DNA of 41,760 nt from positions 1 to 41,760 of the forward strand of contig JALSLV010000095.1 in NCBI GenBank assembly GCA_026988115.1, read 5' to 3'. Source of the stretch: Lysobacterales bacterium. GTDB lineage: Bacteria; Pseudomonadota; Gammaproteobacteria; Xanthomonadales; Marinicellaceae. A program made the position numbers and the translations under genes. The notes under the pieces are model-generated. The model was not told the origin of the DNA, did not search any database, and saw only the letters and a list, made by a program, of their open reading frames with translations. Below, piece after piece: positions 24,222-33,180 of this stretch; within the stretch, counting starts at the first letter, position 1, and the number at the start of each line of letters is the position of its first letter.

Positions 24222-24685
24222 TATTTGTTAACTCCATTGAGATCCGGGTTTATCCGTGCTCTCATAATTTTATCAAATTCAATTGTTACTTCTTCGTCTT
24301 GCGTCTTAATCGTGATGACTTGGTTTTCGACAGATGTAATTAGACCTTTAATTTTTCTGCGCCCATCAACCATATGATTTAGTTTTATTTTAACATAGTT
24401 GCCTATAAATTCTTCAAATTGTGGCGCAGTAAATAAAATCCGATCCATTCCTGGCGAGGAAACCTCTAAGATATACGCCATGGTAATAGGCTCTTCGACA
24501 TCGAGTATACCAGAAATTTCGTGGCTTACCGTAGCACAATCATCAACGCTTATCCCATTTCCATGGTCAATATAAACACGCAGTAAAGCATCAGCTTTGC
24601 GCACTTGGTATTCTATACCCCAAAAAACATAACCCAAGTCTTCTACGACAGGGGCCAATAACTCTGTTAATTTGTCTTGTTTCAT
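24221..24685 (-). CDS. rimP: Ribosome maturation factor RimP
   Basis: 154 residues from the ATG at 24685, chosen because MKQDKLTELLAPVVEDLGY aligns with the family N-terminus; an ATG at 24703 and a TTG at 24706 are possible but overlap the terminator U-run. RimP assists 30S subunit assembly. Typical blocks are VYIDHGNGISVDDCATVSHEISGILD and YILEVSSPGMDR. No strong ribosome binding site is visible for any start. First protein gene of the operon, 83 bases after the initiator tRNA gene, with a terminator-like hairpin between. Confidence 0.92.
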   Translation of the reverse strand: MKQDKLTELLAPVVEDLGYVFWGIEYQVRKADALLRVYIDHGNGISVDDCATVSHEISGILDVEEPITMAYILEVSSPGMDRILFTAPQFEEFIGNYVKIKLNHMVDGRRKIKGLITSVENQVITIKTQDEEVTIEFDKIMRARINPDLNGVNK

Positions 24686-24703
24686 CTGTTTAAATTTCAC
24701 CAT

Positions 24704-24735
24704 CAAAAAAGGCCCCTAAAGGAGCCTTTTTAAAA
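24704..24735 (-). terminator. Terminator/attenuator between initiator tRNA and rimP
   Basis: On the minus strand AAAAAGGCTCC and GGGGCCTTTTTT form a GC-cored stem with a four-base loop and end in a U-run. It should stop most tRNA transcripts, with read-through feeding rimP-nusA-infB, as an arrangement like E. coli metY would require. Confidence 0.85.
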
Positions 24736-24767
24736 GTAATAACGATTAAAATATTACTGTATTAAAT

Positions 24768-24844
<77 letters not shown>

Positions 24845-24859
24845 TCATTAAGGTTGAGG

Positions 24860-24887
24860 ATTCTAACACCAAGTTTTTAAATTGCAA
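24860..24887 (-). promoter_or_regulatory. Promoter of the tRNA-fMet / rimP-nusA-infB operon
   Basis: On the minus strand TTGCAA (24887-24882), a 16-base spacer and TAGAAT (24865-24860), ending 15 bases before the tRNA. A sigma-70 type promoter matching the consensus at four and five of six positions. Confidence 0.7.
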
Positions 24888-24926
24888 CAATTAATTTCTG
24901 TAAGTGAGTGAAATTAATGTATTTTC

Positions 24927-26159
24927 TTATTTCTTTGCCATCGCAGCCACTTTACCTATGGTTAATCCTTGAACAAGTATACTAAAAATCACCACAGCAT
25001 AGGTGGCTGTTAAAAGTGGGTCGCGCCATTCTCCGTGAGGAATTGATAAAGCAAGTGCCACAGAAATACCGCCTCGCAACCCTCCCCATGTCAGAATTTT
25101 GACCGCATGTGGAGAATAGGAGTTTTTGTATTTAAGCAGAAAAACAGGCAGCCCAACACTAATAAAACGGGCAATCAATACTGTTGGGATAATAAGTAGG
25201 GCAGCAATTATATAATTTTGTGAAATTTGAATTATCAGCAGTTCCACGCCGATTAACAAAAAGAGTAAGGCGTTTAAAACTTCATCAATCAGTTCCCAAA
25301 AATCATCCAATCGTTTTCTGGTGTTGTCACTCATGGCTAATTTCCGCCCTTTATTGCCTATCATGAGACCTGCAACAACAATAGCGATAGGGCCTGAAAG
25401 ATGCAGGTGTTGAGCTAAAGAATAACCACCCATAACAAGCGCAATGGTAATCAAAACTTCAACCTGATAATCATCCACTGCTTTTAAAAGCAAATAAGCC
25501 GTGTAGCCAATGATGAACCCATAAATTGCACCTCCTATGGCTTCTTTTGCAAAAAGCAGTCCCACGTCTTTGGCAGACATAGAACCAGGGTTGACTGCCA
25601 ATTCTAAAACAACAATAAAAAACACCACAGCAACCCCGTCATTGAACAAGGATTCCCCCGTGATTTTTACTTCGATAGATTTTGGAGCACCAATTTTCTT
25701 AAGTATCCCCATCACCGCAATGGGATCGGTAGGAGAAATGAGTACGCCAAATACAAGGCAATACATATAAGAAACCTCTATTCCTAGCCACATAAAGATA
25801 TAATAGGCTACAAAAGAAACGATAGCCGCAGAAATAGCAACGCCAATGGTTGCTAACACGGCAATGGTATCGGCGAGCTCCGCCAATTTATTAATATTGA
25901 CATGCAAGGCACCAGCAAACAGCAAAAAACTCAACATGCCGTTTAATACCGTCTCGTTAAAGTCTACACTGGCAAAAACATGCTGAATTGATTCGGTCGA
26001 ATACAAGCCAACCTTATTTATGACAATTAAAGCAATCGACATAAGCAGACCAATAAGCATGATGCCTATGCCGTTAGGAAGTTTTATGGTCTTATAATTA
26101 ATGAGTGAAAATAATGCTGCTAAAGTAATTAAAATAGCAACCATATCAAATAATGACAT
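24927..26159 (-). CDS. Cation:proton antiporter, CPA1 (NhaP) type
   Basis: 410 residues, nearly all hydrophobic, with about 12-13 membrane helices. It should exchange Na+ or K+ for H+ across the inner membrane. Conserved CPA1 features: GVLISPTDPIAVMGILKKIGAP, then GESLFNDGVAVVFF with the essential Asn-Asp pair, and WGGLRGGISVALALSIP near the C-terminus. There is no long cytoplasmic tail, so it is of the short prokaryotic type. It lies on the same strand as the tRNA operon, downstream of the large sensor kinase gene, with 120 bases between. The exact ion cannot be told. Confidence 0.9.
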   Translation of the reverse strand: MSLFDMVAILITLAALFSLINYKTIKLPNGIGIMLIGLLMSIALIVINKVGLYSTESIQHVFASVDFNETVLNGMLSFLLFAGALHVNINKLAELADTIAVLATIGVAISAAIVSFVAYYIFMWLGIEVSYMYCLVFGVLISPTDPIAVMGILKKIGAPKSIEVKITGESLFNDGVAVVFFIVVLELAVNPGSMSAKDVGLLFAKEAIGGAIYGFIIGYTAYLLLKAVDDYQVEVLITIALVMGGYSLAQHLHLSGPIAIVVAGLMIGNKGRKLAMSDNTRKRLDDFWELIDEVLNALLFLLIGVELLIIQISQNYIIAALLIIPTVLIARFISVGLPVFLLKYKNSYSPHAVKILTWGGLRGGISVALALSIPHGEWRDPLLTATYAVVIFSILVQGLTIGKVAAMAKK

Positions 26160-26279
26160 ATTTAATCCAATAATTTAGAAAGTGATGGCTAGATTAACAA
26201 ACTCTTAATTTATTTACAACAAGGAGTTTGTCCCAGATGAGAAAACCAACGTTTCTTTGCAACTACTGTTATTTTGGGT

Positions 26280-29200
26280 TTAATCAAACCCCATTGTCTT
26301 TTTTATTATTTTTGAAAGTGTTTGTTGACTAAAGGGTTTGGCAATCACATCCGTAACATTGTGCTTCTGTGCTTTGAGTAAAACTTCGTCTGTTAAATCA
26401 GCTGTAACCATAACCACAGGTATCTTTTGCGTGTTATTCCATTGTTGAATTAATTGAAAGCCATCCATTCCTGGCAAATGATAGTCTAAAAACAATAGGT
26501 CGTAATTGTTTCTTTGTAACATGGTCAGCCCTTCTTCGGCATTATCTACCACATCCACCATGTGGCCCATTTTTTCCAGCATCTCTATACTGACTTGTTG
26601 GTTAATGGCACTGTCTTCTACCACTAATAATTTTAAAACCCTTTGGTGTGTGATGACTTGACTTGATGAGAGGTTTGGTCTGTCAACACTGAACTCATCT
26701 AAGCACAATTCTTGCATTTTTTTAAAGGTCAAGGGCGGTGGAGAAATGATAAGTGGAACATTTAAAGCCTTTAAGTCTTCTGGATAAGCACGCCCATCAA
26801 AACCAATAGCAATGACGGTGATTTTATGATTTTGTGCCATCGATAAGATTTTTTTGAACTGACTATTGGTGCTAAGTTTTTCATCAATAAAAATGCACTT
26901 GGTTTTATCATCCACCTGAACACCGTAAGCGATGTTTAATAATTGGCAATACTCAACAATACTTTGTCTTACATGAGACTCATCTAACAATAGGCAAATG
27001 TTTGAACGACTTGTTTGCACATATTGGGTTGCGAAAGGTGCTTTATCAAGCTTGAGAGGAATTTCGATGGTAAAAGTGGTTCCAGTATTAATTATAGATG
27101 TGGCATCAATTGTGCCATTCATTTTTTCGGTAAGTTGTTTGCAAATTGCCAAACCCAAGCCAGTTCCACCAAATTTTCGAGTGATTGCAGAGTCGGCTTG
27201 AACAAAGGGTTCAAATAAACTCTTTATTAAACCTTCATCAATGCCAATGCCCGTGTCTTGTACTGAAATAACGACGTAATCAGAAGCTTCTACTGCATTG
27301 ATTTTAATTACGACCTCTCCTTCTTTGGTGAATTTAAAAGCATTGCTTAATAAGTTGAATAAAACTTGTTTTAAACGAATCACATCGCCAAGTCGATTAC
27401 GCGGTGTTTTGTGGTTGAAAATACAGCTAAACATCAATTGCTTCTGTCTAGTTTGTGAGATAAAACTACTGCAGACTTCATCAACTAAAAGCAGCAAATC
27501 AAAAGGCAACTCTTCCAATTCCAGTTTGCCAGCTTCAATTTTCGATAAGTCCAAAATATCATTAATAATATCGAGCAAGTGTTTGCCTGAGGTATGAATG
27601 GTGTCAGCGTAAATTTTTTGCTCCTCATCAATTTGGGTGTCAAGCAGTAATTCACTCATGCCCAACACGCCATTCAAGGGTGTTCGCACTTCATGACTGA
27701 CCCGTGCTAAAAAATCGCTTTTGGCTTTACTGGCAGCATCAGCCAACTCTCTTTGCGCCTGTTTTTTAGATATTTCATGCTCATACAAAATTTTCCTTTT
27801 ATATAAATACAACAGCCAGGACAAAATAAGCACGGCAATGATTGCATATAAAACATAAGCCCATAAAGTTTTCCAAGGTGCGGATTTTACCGTAAAAGGA
27901 AACTGGGCAACATCTGACCATTTGCCATAATTGCTTCTGCCTTTGACCTCAAAGGTGTAACTTCCTCCTTTTAGGTTGGGAAAGGCAAATTTATCGTCAT
28001 TGCCCACATTAATCCACTCATTGGTCGCACCCTTTAATCGGTATTGGTATTCGAAAGTGGATGAGTCTGTATAGGATAGCAAGGCAACATCAAAACTAAT
28101 CGAGCCATAGTTGTAATCTAGAATTAAGTTTTTACGCTTATTTTCCAAGATTTCTCTATTACCTAGCGATACTTTGTCTATCACAATTGCAGGGTTTAAC
28201 AAGGCGGGTTCTTGGAAGCTAGAATTTTCCATCGCAACACCTGCAACTGTAACCGTGATGACTTTATCGTTAAAAAACAAAGTTTTAATGATATCATTTG
28301 AAGGCAATCCATTTTCTTGTGTATAAATTGCAACCTCATAAGTTTTTGTATTAAAAACAACCAAACCACTGTCATAAGTGGAAATATAAAGCTTATCACC
28401 GTTATGTTGTATTTCTTCTAATTTGATGGTGGAAATGGACTTCATAAAGTTCTTATTTTGTTTAACTAGCCGACCATTAAGCCATTTTAAAAGAACGAGA
28501 CTGCCATCATTGATTGCCCATACATCTTTGCTGTTATTTGCCGCATAGAAACTACTAATTGCTTCTCCTTTTCCCACTTTGTAAATGTAACCAAATAGAC
28601 CCGACTCTAAATCCAGTGTCTCAATTCCATAATCTGTAGCAATCCATAGCTTATTACCTAAACCATCGCCAATCTGGTATACAAGAGTGCCTTTCAGGTG
28701 ATTGTTTGAGTTGTTTTTAATTAAATGTGCTTGCATGTCCTTTTCATCAAAAAAACCAATGCCTTCACTAAATAAGCTGAAATAGAACTTATTATTTTTC
28801 GCTTTAAGCAAATGCTTAACGGCTCCTAGATCTTTTCCTGCAGAGCTTAATACTTTTAAGGCAGTGCCTAATAGGGTGTTAATTTGATGAATTCCCTTTA
28901 TTGAGCTAACCCAAAGGAAGTTGTCCACATCTTGGAAAATGGCATCAATTCGAATTAAACTTTCATCTAAATAGGGCTTTATGGTTTTCACTAATGAAAA
29001 CTTTTCCTTACTTAAATTAATCATATCCAATTTTGAAGAGGGGTGAACAATCCACAAGTTATCTTTATAAAGAAAAGCTCTCCTAATGTCTTTTGGTTCT
29101 TTTTTATTAGAAATATAAGTAATGTATCTATTCCAATCAGCAGGGATTTTCAGTAGACCAATGCCTTCAGTTCCTATCCAAATATTTCCGTCAATAGCTT

Positions 29201-30194
29201 CAATCATAGAGTGAACTGTCCAACCATCCTTATCAAATACTTCTCCATTTTCAAACAATTTCACTTTAAAAAGACTGTTATTAGAAAATTGCAACAATGA
29301 CTTAGTGGTGCCAATCCATAGGTTGTCGTGAGAGTCCATTAACAGCCTTCTAACAGAGGTTCTTTCACCTTCGTATTTTTCTGCAACCATTTTCTGGGGA
29401 ACCAGAACATCAAACTTGTTTTCCTTTTCATTGTATTGGTAAACACCAGAGTAGCCACCAGCCAAGACAATGCCTTTGCTTGATTCAGTAAAGCCATATA
29501 TCGGATTTGATAAAGGGTCATCACTGTTTTTTGCAAAATTAAATTCATGAGAATTACCCGAGTCTATATCATACACAAACACCTTGGAATCAATTGTGCA
29601 AACCCATAAACGGTTTTTTGAGTCTACAAAAATCTCAAAGGTTTGTTTTGAAGTAAGCCACGCTTTGTCGTCCGATTGAAGGTGTTTAGTAAAGTATTTG
29701 TTTTGAGAATTCCATTGGTAAATTCCTTCACCAAATAAAGATAACCAAACATTGTTGTTTTTATCAACCGCCATACCAAAAAGGTTGTTGTTTGGTAAAT
29801 TAAAAAGGGGCAAATCTGAATTTTTAATGCTTTGTGTAGTATTGGTTTTTGTATTAAAAATAGAAATCCCTTTTTCTAAAATAGAAAGCCAAATTTCACC
29901 ATTAGGCATAAGTTTTAAGTTTTCTATGTAGTTATCTGGAATGGAATCATGTTTTGATCTATCGTAAACAAAGCTATCGAATGATTTTGAGTCAAAACGG
30001 TTAAGGCCTTGTGTTGTGGCAATCCATAAAAAGCCTTGTTTGTCTTGAACGATGTCTTGGATATCATTACTTAGCATTCCCTTTTTCGTAGTGTATGAAA
30101 TAGCAGGAATAAATTTTTCAGATTTGGAGTTTGTTTGTGAATGTCCTTGAGTGTAAATCACCAAAACAAGTAAAAGCTGAAGAATTAAGCGCAT
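26280..30194 (-). CDS. Giant hybrid sensor kinase with periplasmic propeller
   Basis: 1304 residues from the ATG at 30194 (a TTG at 30227 would prefix the signal peptide). A signal peptide (1-20) precedes a long periplasmic region (about 30-690) of two-component-regulator propeller repeats (for example DIVQDKQGFLWIATTQGLNRFD and NVWLSLFGEGIYQW), then a Y_Y_Y domain (about 690-770, FEYQYRLKGATNEWINVG), and one membrane helix (about 775-800). The kinase core follows: His834 in VSHEVRTPLNG, N box NLLSNAFKFT, DTGIGID, and GGTGLGLAIC. After a degenerate receiver-like segment (about 1070-1170, no phospho-acceptor seen) comes a true receiver with Asp1237. No HPt domain or DNA-binding output; a partner elsewhere must complete the relay. 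Confidence 0.9.
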   Translation of the reverse strand: MRLILQLLLVLVIYTQGHSQTNSKSEKFIPAISYTTKKGMLSNDIQDIVQDKQGFLWIATTQGLNRFDSKSFDSFVYDRSKHDSIPDNYIENLKLMPNGEIWLSILEKGISIFNTKTNTTQSIKNSDLPLFNLPNNNLFGMAVDKNNNVWLSLFGEGIYQWNSQNKYFTKHLQSDDKAWLTSKQTFEIFVDSKNRLWVCTIDSKVFVYDIDSGNSHEFNFAKNSDDPLSNPIYGFTESSKGIVLAGGYSGVYQYNEKENKFDVLVPQKMVAEKYEGERTSVRRLLMDSHDNLWIGTTKSLLQFSNNSLFKVKLFENGEVFDKDGWTVHSMIEAIDGNIWIGTEGIGLLKIPADWNRYITYISNKKEPKDIRRAFLYKDNLWIVHPSSKLDMINLSKEKFSLVKTIKPYLDESLIRIDAIFQDVDNFLWVSSIKGIHQINTLLGTALKVLSSAGKDLGAVKHLLKAKNNKFYFSLFSEGIGFFDEKDMQAHLIKNNSNNHLKGTLVYQIGDGLGNKLWIATDYGIETLDLESGLFGYIYKVGKGEAISSFYAANNSKDVWAINDGSLVLLKWLNGRLVKQNKNFMKSISTIKLEEIQHNGDKLYISTYDSGLVVFNTKTYEVAIYTQENGLPSNDIIKTLFFNDKVITVTVAGVAMENSSFQEPALLNPAIVIDKVSLGNREILENKRKNLILDYNYGSISFDVALLSYTDSSTFEYQYRLKGATNEWINVGNDDKFAFPNLKGGSYTFEVKGRSNYGKWSDVAQFPFTVKSAPWKTLWAYVLYAIIAVLILSWLLYLYKRKILYEHEISKKQAQRELADAASKAKSDFLARVSHEVRTPLNGVLGMSELLLDTQIDEEQKIYADTIHTSGKHLLDIINDILDLSKIEAGKLELEELPFDLLLLVDEVCSSFISQTRQKQLMFSCIFNHKTPRNRLGDVIRLKQVLFNLLSNAFKFTKEGEVVIKINAVEASDYVVISVQDTGIGIDEGLIKSLFEPFVQADSAITRKFGGTGLGLAICKQLTEKMNGTIDATSIINTGTTFTIEIPLKLDKAPFATQYVQTSRSNICLLLDESHVRQSIVEYCQLLNIAYGVQVDDKTKCIFIDEKLSTNSQFKKILSMAQNHKITVIAIGFDGRAYPEDLKALNVPLIISPPPLTFKKMQELCLDEFSVDRPNLSSSQVITHQRVLKLLVVEDSAINQQVSIEMLEKMGHMVDVVDNAEEGLTMLQRNNYDLLFLDYHLPGMDGFQLIQQWNNTQKIPVVMVTADLTDEVLLKAQKHNVTDVIAKPFSQQTLSKIIKKTMGFD

Positions 30195-30259
30195 TGTTCT
30201 GTTAAATTTAGGCAAGATACTTTCCAAAGTAATATTTCTTTATAGTTTAGCAACAAAAA

Positions 30260-30287
30260 CTTGAAAACAAAATAGTAATCCCAAAAT
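30260..30287 (+). promoter_or_regulatory. Sigma-32 type heat-shock promoter of hslVU
   Basis: CTTGAAA (30260-30266), a 13-base spacer, and CCCAAAAT (30280-30287), close to the RpoH consensus CTTGAAA / CCCCATNT. It ends 29 bases before hslV, whose operon is a classic heat-shock regulon member. Confidence 0.7.
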
Positions 30288-30316
30288 TAATAGGTATTGA
30301 AATTTATGAGAATGTT

Positions 30317-30868
30317 ATGACACAAAGCATGCACGGTTATCGGGGAACGACTATTGTGGGTTTTCGCAAGGGTAACCAAGTGGTTATTGGTGGTGATGGA
30401 CAGGTGACTTTAGGCAACACGGTGATGAAAAGCAATGCCCGCAAGGTGCGTCGGTTGTATCGCAATGAAGTGATTGCTGGATTTGCAGGAGCAACCGCCG
30501 ATGCCTTTACTTTATTTGAAATTTTTGAAGCAAAACTGGAAAAACACTCCGGTCACTTAGTGCGTTCAGCCGTTGAAATGGCAAAAGAATGGCGCACCAA
30601 TCGGTCTTTAGGTCGCTTAGAGGCTTTGTTGGCTGTTGCTGATAAGGAGACTTCTTTAATTATATCGGGTAATGGTGATGTTATTGAACCAGAACACGGA
30701 CTTATTGCTATTGGCTCTGGCGGTGCTTTTGCACAGTCTGCTGCCATGGCATTGATGCGAAATACCGACTTAAGTGCCAAAGAGATTGTGCAAAAATCAT
30801 TGGATATTGCAGCAGATATTTGCATCTACACCAATAAAAACCAAACAATTGAAGAACTCAACGCATAA
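30317..30868 (+). CDS. hslV: HslV protease subunit
   Basis: 183 residues. HslV forms the proteolytic double hexamer of the HslUV ATP-dependent protease. The catalytic threonine is Thr11 (in YRG-TTIVGF), so the first ten residues are a propeptide to be removed; E. coli HslV has only Met before it. Other family blocks are [35 protein letters not shown] and [14 protein letters not shown]. An internal ATG at residue 5 is an alternative start. hslU follows after 14 bases. Confidence 0.95.
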   Translation: MTQSMHGYRGTTIVGFRKGNQVVIGGDGQVTLGNTVMKSNARKVRRLYRNEVIAGFAGATADAFTLFEIFEAKLEKHSGHLVRSAVEMAKEWRTNRSLGRLEALLAVADKETSLIISGNGDVIEPEHGLIAIGSGGAFAQSAAMALMRNTDLSAKEIVQKSLDIAADICIYTNKNQTIEELNA

Positions 30869-30882
30869 GGAAAACATAAGAT

Positions 30883-32208
30883 ATGTCAAAAATGACTCCA
30901 AGAGAAATCGTCCAAGAACTGGATAAACACATCATCGGTCAGCACAGTGCCAAACGTGCGGTTGCTATCGCATTGCGCAATCGCTGGAGAAGAATGCAAT
31001 TGCCAGAAGCATTACGCAACGAAATTACACCAAAAAACATCTTAATGATTGGCCCAACGGGCGTCGGCAAGACAGAAATTGCCAGAAGGTTAGCAATATT
31101 AGCCGAAGCTCCCTTTATAAAGGTGGAGGCGACAAAATTTACCGAAGTGGGTTATGTGGGTAAAGATGTCGAGTCCATTATTCGAGATTTAGTTGAGTCA
31201 TCGGTAAAAATGACGCGTGATTCAGCCAAAGCAAAAGTGCAAGCTCGCGCCGAGAGTGCTGCTGAACAACGTGTGCTTGATTATTTGCTACCCAAAGCCT
31301 CTTCACCGATTCCTGGTGACGAAGTGGATAATACCAGCGATGCCACTCGTGCTAAGTTTTTAGAAAAATTACGTAATGGCAGCTTGGATGAGAAAGAAAT
31401 TGAAATAGATGTGTCCTCTAATATAGGCGTTGAGATAATGGCTCCGCCTGGGATGGAGGAAATGACCGACCAACTCCAAGGCATGTTTGAAAACATGGGC
31501 AAAAAACGCACCAAAACCAAAAAAATGCCCATCAAGAAAGCTTTGCCCATTCTTGTTGATGAAGAAGCAAGCAAATTGGTCAATGATGAAGAGACCAAAC
31601 AGCAAGCCATTACCAATGCCGAACAAAACGGCATCGTCTTTATTGATGAAATAGATAAAGTGGCAAAATCACATGGAGCCAGTGGCGAGGTTTCTCGTGA
31701 AGGGGTGCAACGCGACTTGTTGCCATTAATAGAAGGCTCAACGGTTAACACTAAATACGGAATGATTAAGACAGACCACATGCTGTTTATAACCTCAGGT
31801 GCTTTTCATTTAGCGCGTCCATCGGATTTAATTCCTGAATTGCAAGGACGTTTGCCCATTCGTGTGGAACTTCGTGCATTAACCGCCAAAGATTTTGCCC
31901 GTATCCTCACTGAGCCAGAAGCTTCTTTGACGGAGCAATACGTTGCTTTGATGGGCACAGAAAATGTGGCGTTAGAATTTACCAAAGATGGCATTGAAAA
32001 AATTGCAGAAGTTTCTTATTCGGTCAATGAAAAAACTGAAAACATAGGTGCCAGACGCCTACACACGGTACTTGAGCGATTATTGGATGAAATTTCTTTT
32101 GATTGTTCAGACAATTCAGGCGAAAAATACATTATTGATGCCAAACACGTGGATAAAAATTTATCTGAGTTGGCTCAAGATGAAGATTTATCTCGATATA
32201 TTTTATAA
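30883..32208 (+). CDS. hslU: HslU ATPase subunit
   Basis: 441 residues, the same class size as E. coli HslU (443). This AAA+ unfoldase feeds substrates to HslV. Walker A GPTGVGKT (57-64), Walker B VFIDEID, an I-domain insertion (about 110-240), sensor and C-terminal [19 protein letters not shown], and the C-terminal LSRYIL that docks into HslV are all present. Adjacent to hslV and co-transcribed with it. Confidence 0.97.
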   Translation: MSKMTPREIVQELDKHIIGQHSAKRAVAIALRNRWRRMQLPEALRNEITPKNILMIGPTGVGKTEIARRLAILAEAPFIKVEATKFTEVGYVGKDVESIIRDLVESSVKMTRDSAKAKVQARAESAAEQRVLDYLLPKASSPIPGDEVDNTSDATRAKFLEKLRNGSLDEKEIEIDVSSNIGVEIMAPPGMEEMTDQLQGMFENMGKKRTKTKKMPIKKALPILVDEEASKLVNDEETKQQAITNAEQNGIVFIDEIDKVAKSHGASGEVSREGVQRDLLPLIEGSTVNTKYGMIKTDHMLFITSGAFHLARPSDLIPELQGRLPIRVELRALTAKDFARILTEPEASLTEQYVALMGTENVALEFTKDGIEKIAEVSYSVNEKTENIGARRLHTVLERLLDEISFDCSDNSGEKYIIDAKHVDKNLSELAQDEDLSRYIL

Positions 32209-32287
32209 ATCCACCTATTTGTTTGAGTTAAGTCACAAACATAAGAGATAATAGACAGTTGAAATATTAACTAATGGAAATTTACAT

Positions 32288-33118
32288 ATGAAAAAGCAAT
32301 TTAAAATATTCACACTGGCACTAATCATTGCATTATTGCAAGCCTGTGGTGGAGACTCTTCTTCAGATTCATCTGCTGCAAATGCGATAGCAAAACTTGA
32401 TACTTCTACGCCGGATGGAGCATTGATGTCTGTTGTTGAATCGATTAAACACAATGATGTCAAAGCCCTTATGCAAGCCAGCATGAGTCAAGAAATGTTT
32501 GATAAAGCAGTTGCCGAGTTTGAGAATGCTAAAATGTCGCCTTCAGAATCAGACAAAGCACAATTTGCCCAAATGATGGGTCTGTTAACAGCAGATGGAG
32601 CGGTTGATCAGCTAATGGCAATGGCTGCACCTCAATTAGAACAAGCACGTGAGCAATTGCCAATGATGTTAATGATGGGTAAAGGCATGGCATCATCAGC
32701 TATTCAAGCTAGCGCAGATATTCCTGCCGACCAAAAAGAAACGGCCACAAAAGCCGTCAATGCAGTTATGGATTTTGTTGGTGAAAATGATATTTTAAGT
32801 GAAGAAGTGACACGCAAAGCCATCTCAGCTGCGGTAGCTACTGCCAAAAGCCTTAACATGAAATCATTAGACGAGTTGCAGAACATGTCTTTTGATGATG
32901 CCATGGCTAAAGCGGGCATCGTTATGGGTGGTGTCAAAAACATCATGGGAGCCTACGGTATATCATTGGATGATGTCTTAGGTTCAATTGATGTTTCGGA
33001 TGTACAAACCAGTGGCGATACTGCCACCATGAAAATGGCTTATAAATTTTTAGGCGAAACTTTTAACCAAGATGTTAAAATGGTTAAAAAAGACGGCAAA
33101 TGGATTGCTGATAAATAA
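32288..33118 (+). CDS. Predicted lipoprotein, function unknown
   Basis: 276 residues. The signal peptide ends in a lipobox LLQAC (Cys20), followed by a GGDSSSDSSAAN spacer, so it is lipid-anchored. The remainder is Met- and Ala-rich and alpha-helical (about 45-235), with a short C-terminal beta segment (TSGDTATMKMAYKFLGETFNQDVKMVKKDGKWIADK) that recalls the ends of NTF2-like or DUF4878-type lipoproteins. I do not recognise a family firmly. It is a single gene between hslU and plsB, with a hairpin after it. Confidence 0.75.
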   Translation: MKKQFKIFTLALIIALLQACGGDSSSDSSAANAIAKLDTSTPDGALMSVVESIKHNDVKALMQASMSQEMFDKAVAEFENAKMSPSESDKAQFAQMMGLLTADGAVDQLMAMAAPQLEQAREQLPMMLMMGKGMASSAIQASADIPADQKETATKAVNAVMDFVGENDILSEEVTRKAISAAVATAKSLNMKSLDELQNMSFDDAMAKAGIVMGGVKNIMGAYGISLDDVLGSIDVSDVQTSGDTATMKMAYKFLGETFNQDVKMVKKDGKWIADK

Positions 33119-33138
33119 AGCAGGCGATTAAATTCAGC

Positions 33139-33170
33139 AAGGGTCAAGCCAATGTTTTGGCTTGACCTTC
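33139..33170 (+). terminator. Hairpin between the lipoprotein gene and plsB
   Basis: GGTCAAGCCAA (33142-33152) with TTGGCTTGACC (33157-33167), perfect 11-bp stem and four-base loop, flanked by AAG and CTT, then a weak T-rich run. It probably terminates the lipoprotein transcript, only 11 bases before the plsB ATG. Confidence 0.7.
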
Positions 33171-33180
33171 TTATTTAATA

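Noticed and set aside
26198-26230. CAAACTC/GAGTTTG inverted repeat after the sensor kinase gene
   Set aside because: Seven-base stem with a 19-base loop and no U-run; too weak to call a terminator.
31281-31781. 166-codon minus-strand ORF within hslU
   Set aside because: Antisense shadow of the conserved HslU coding sequence.
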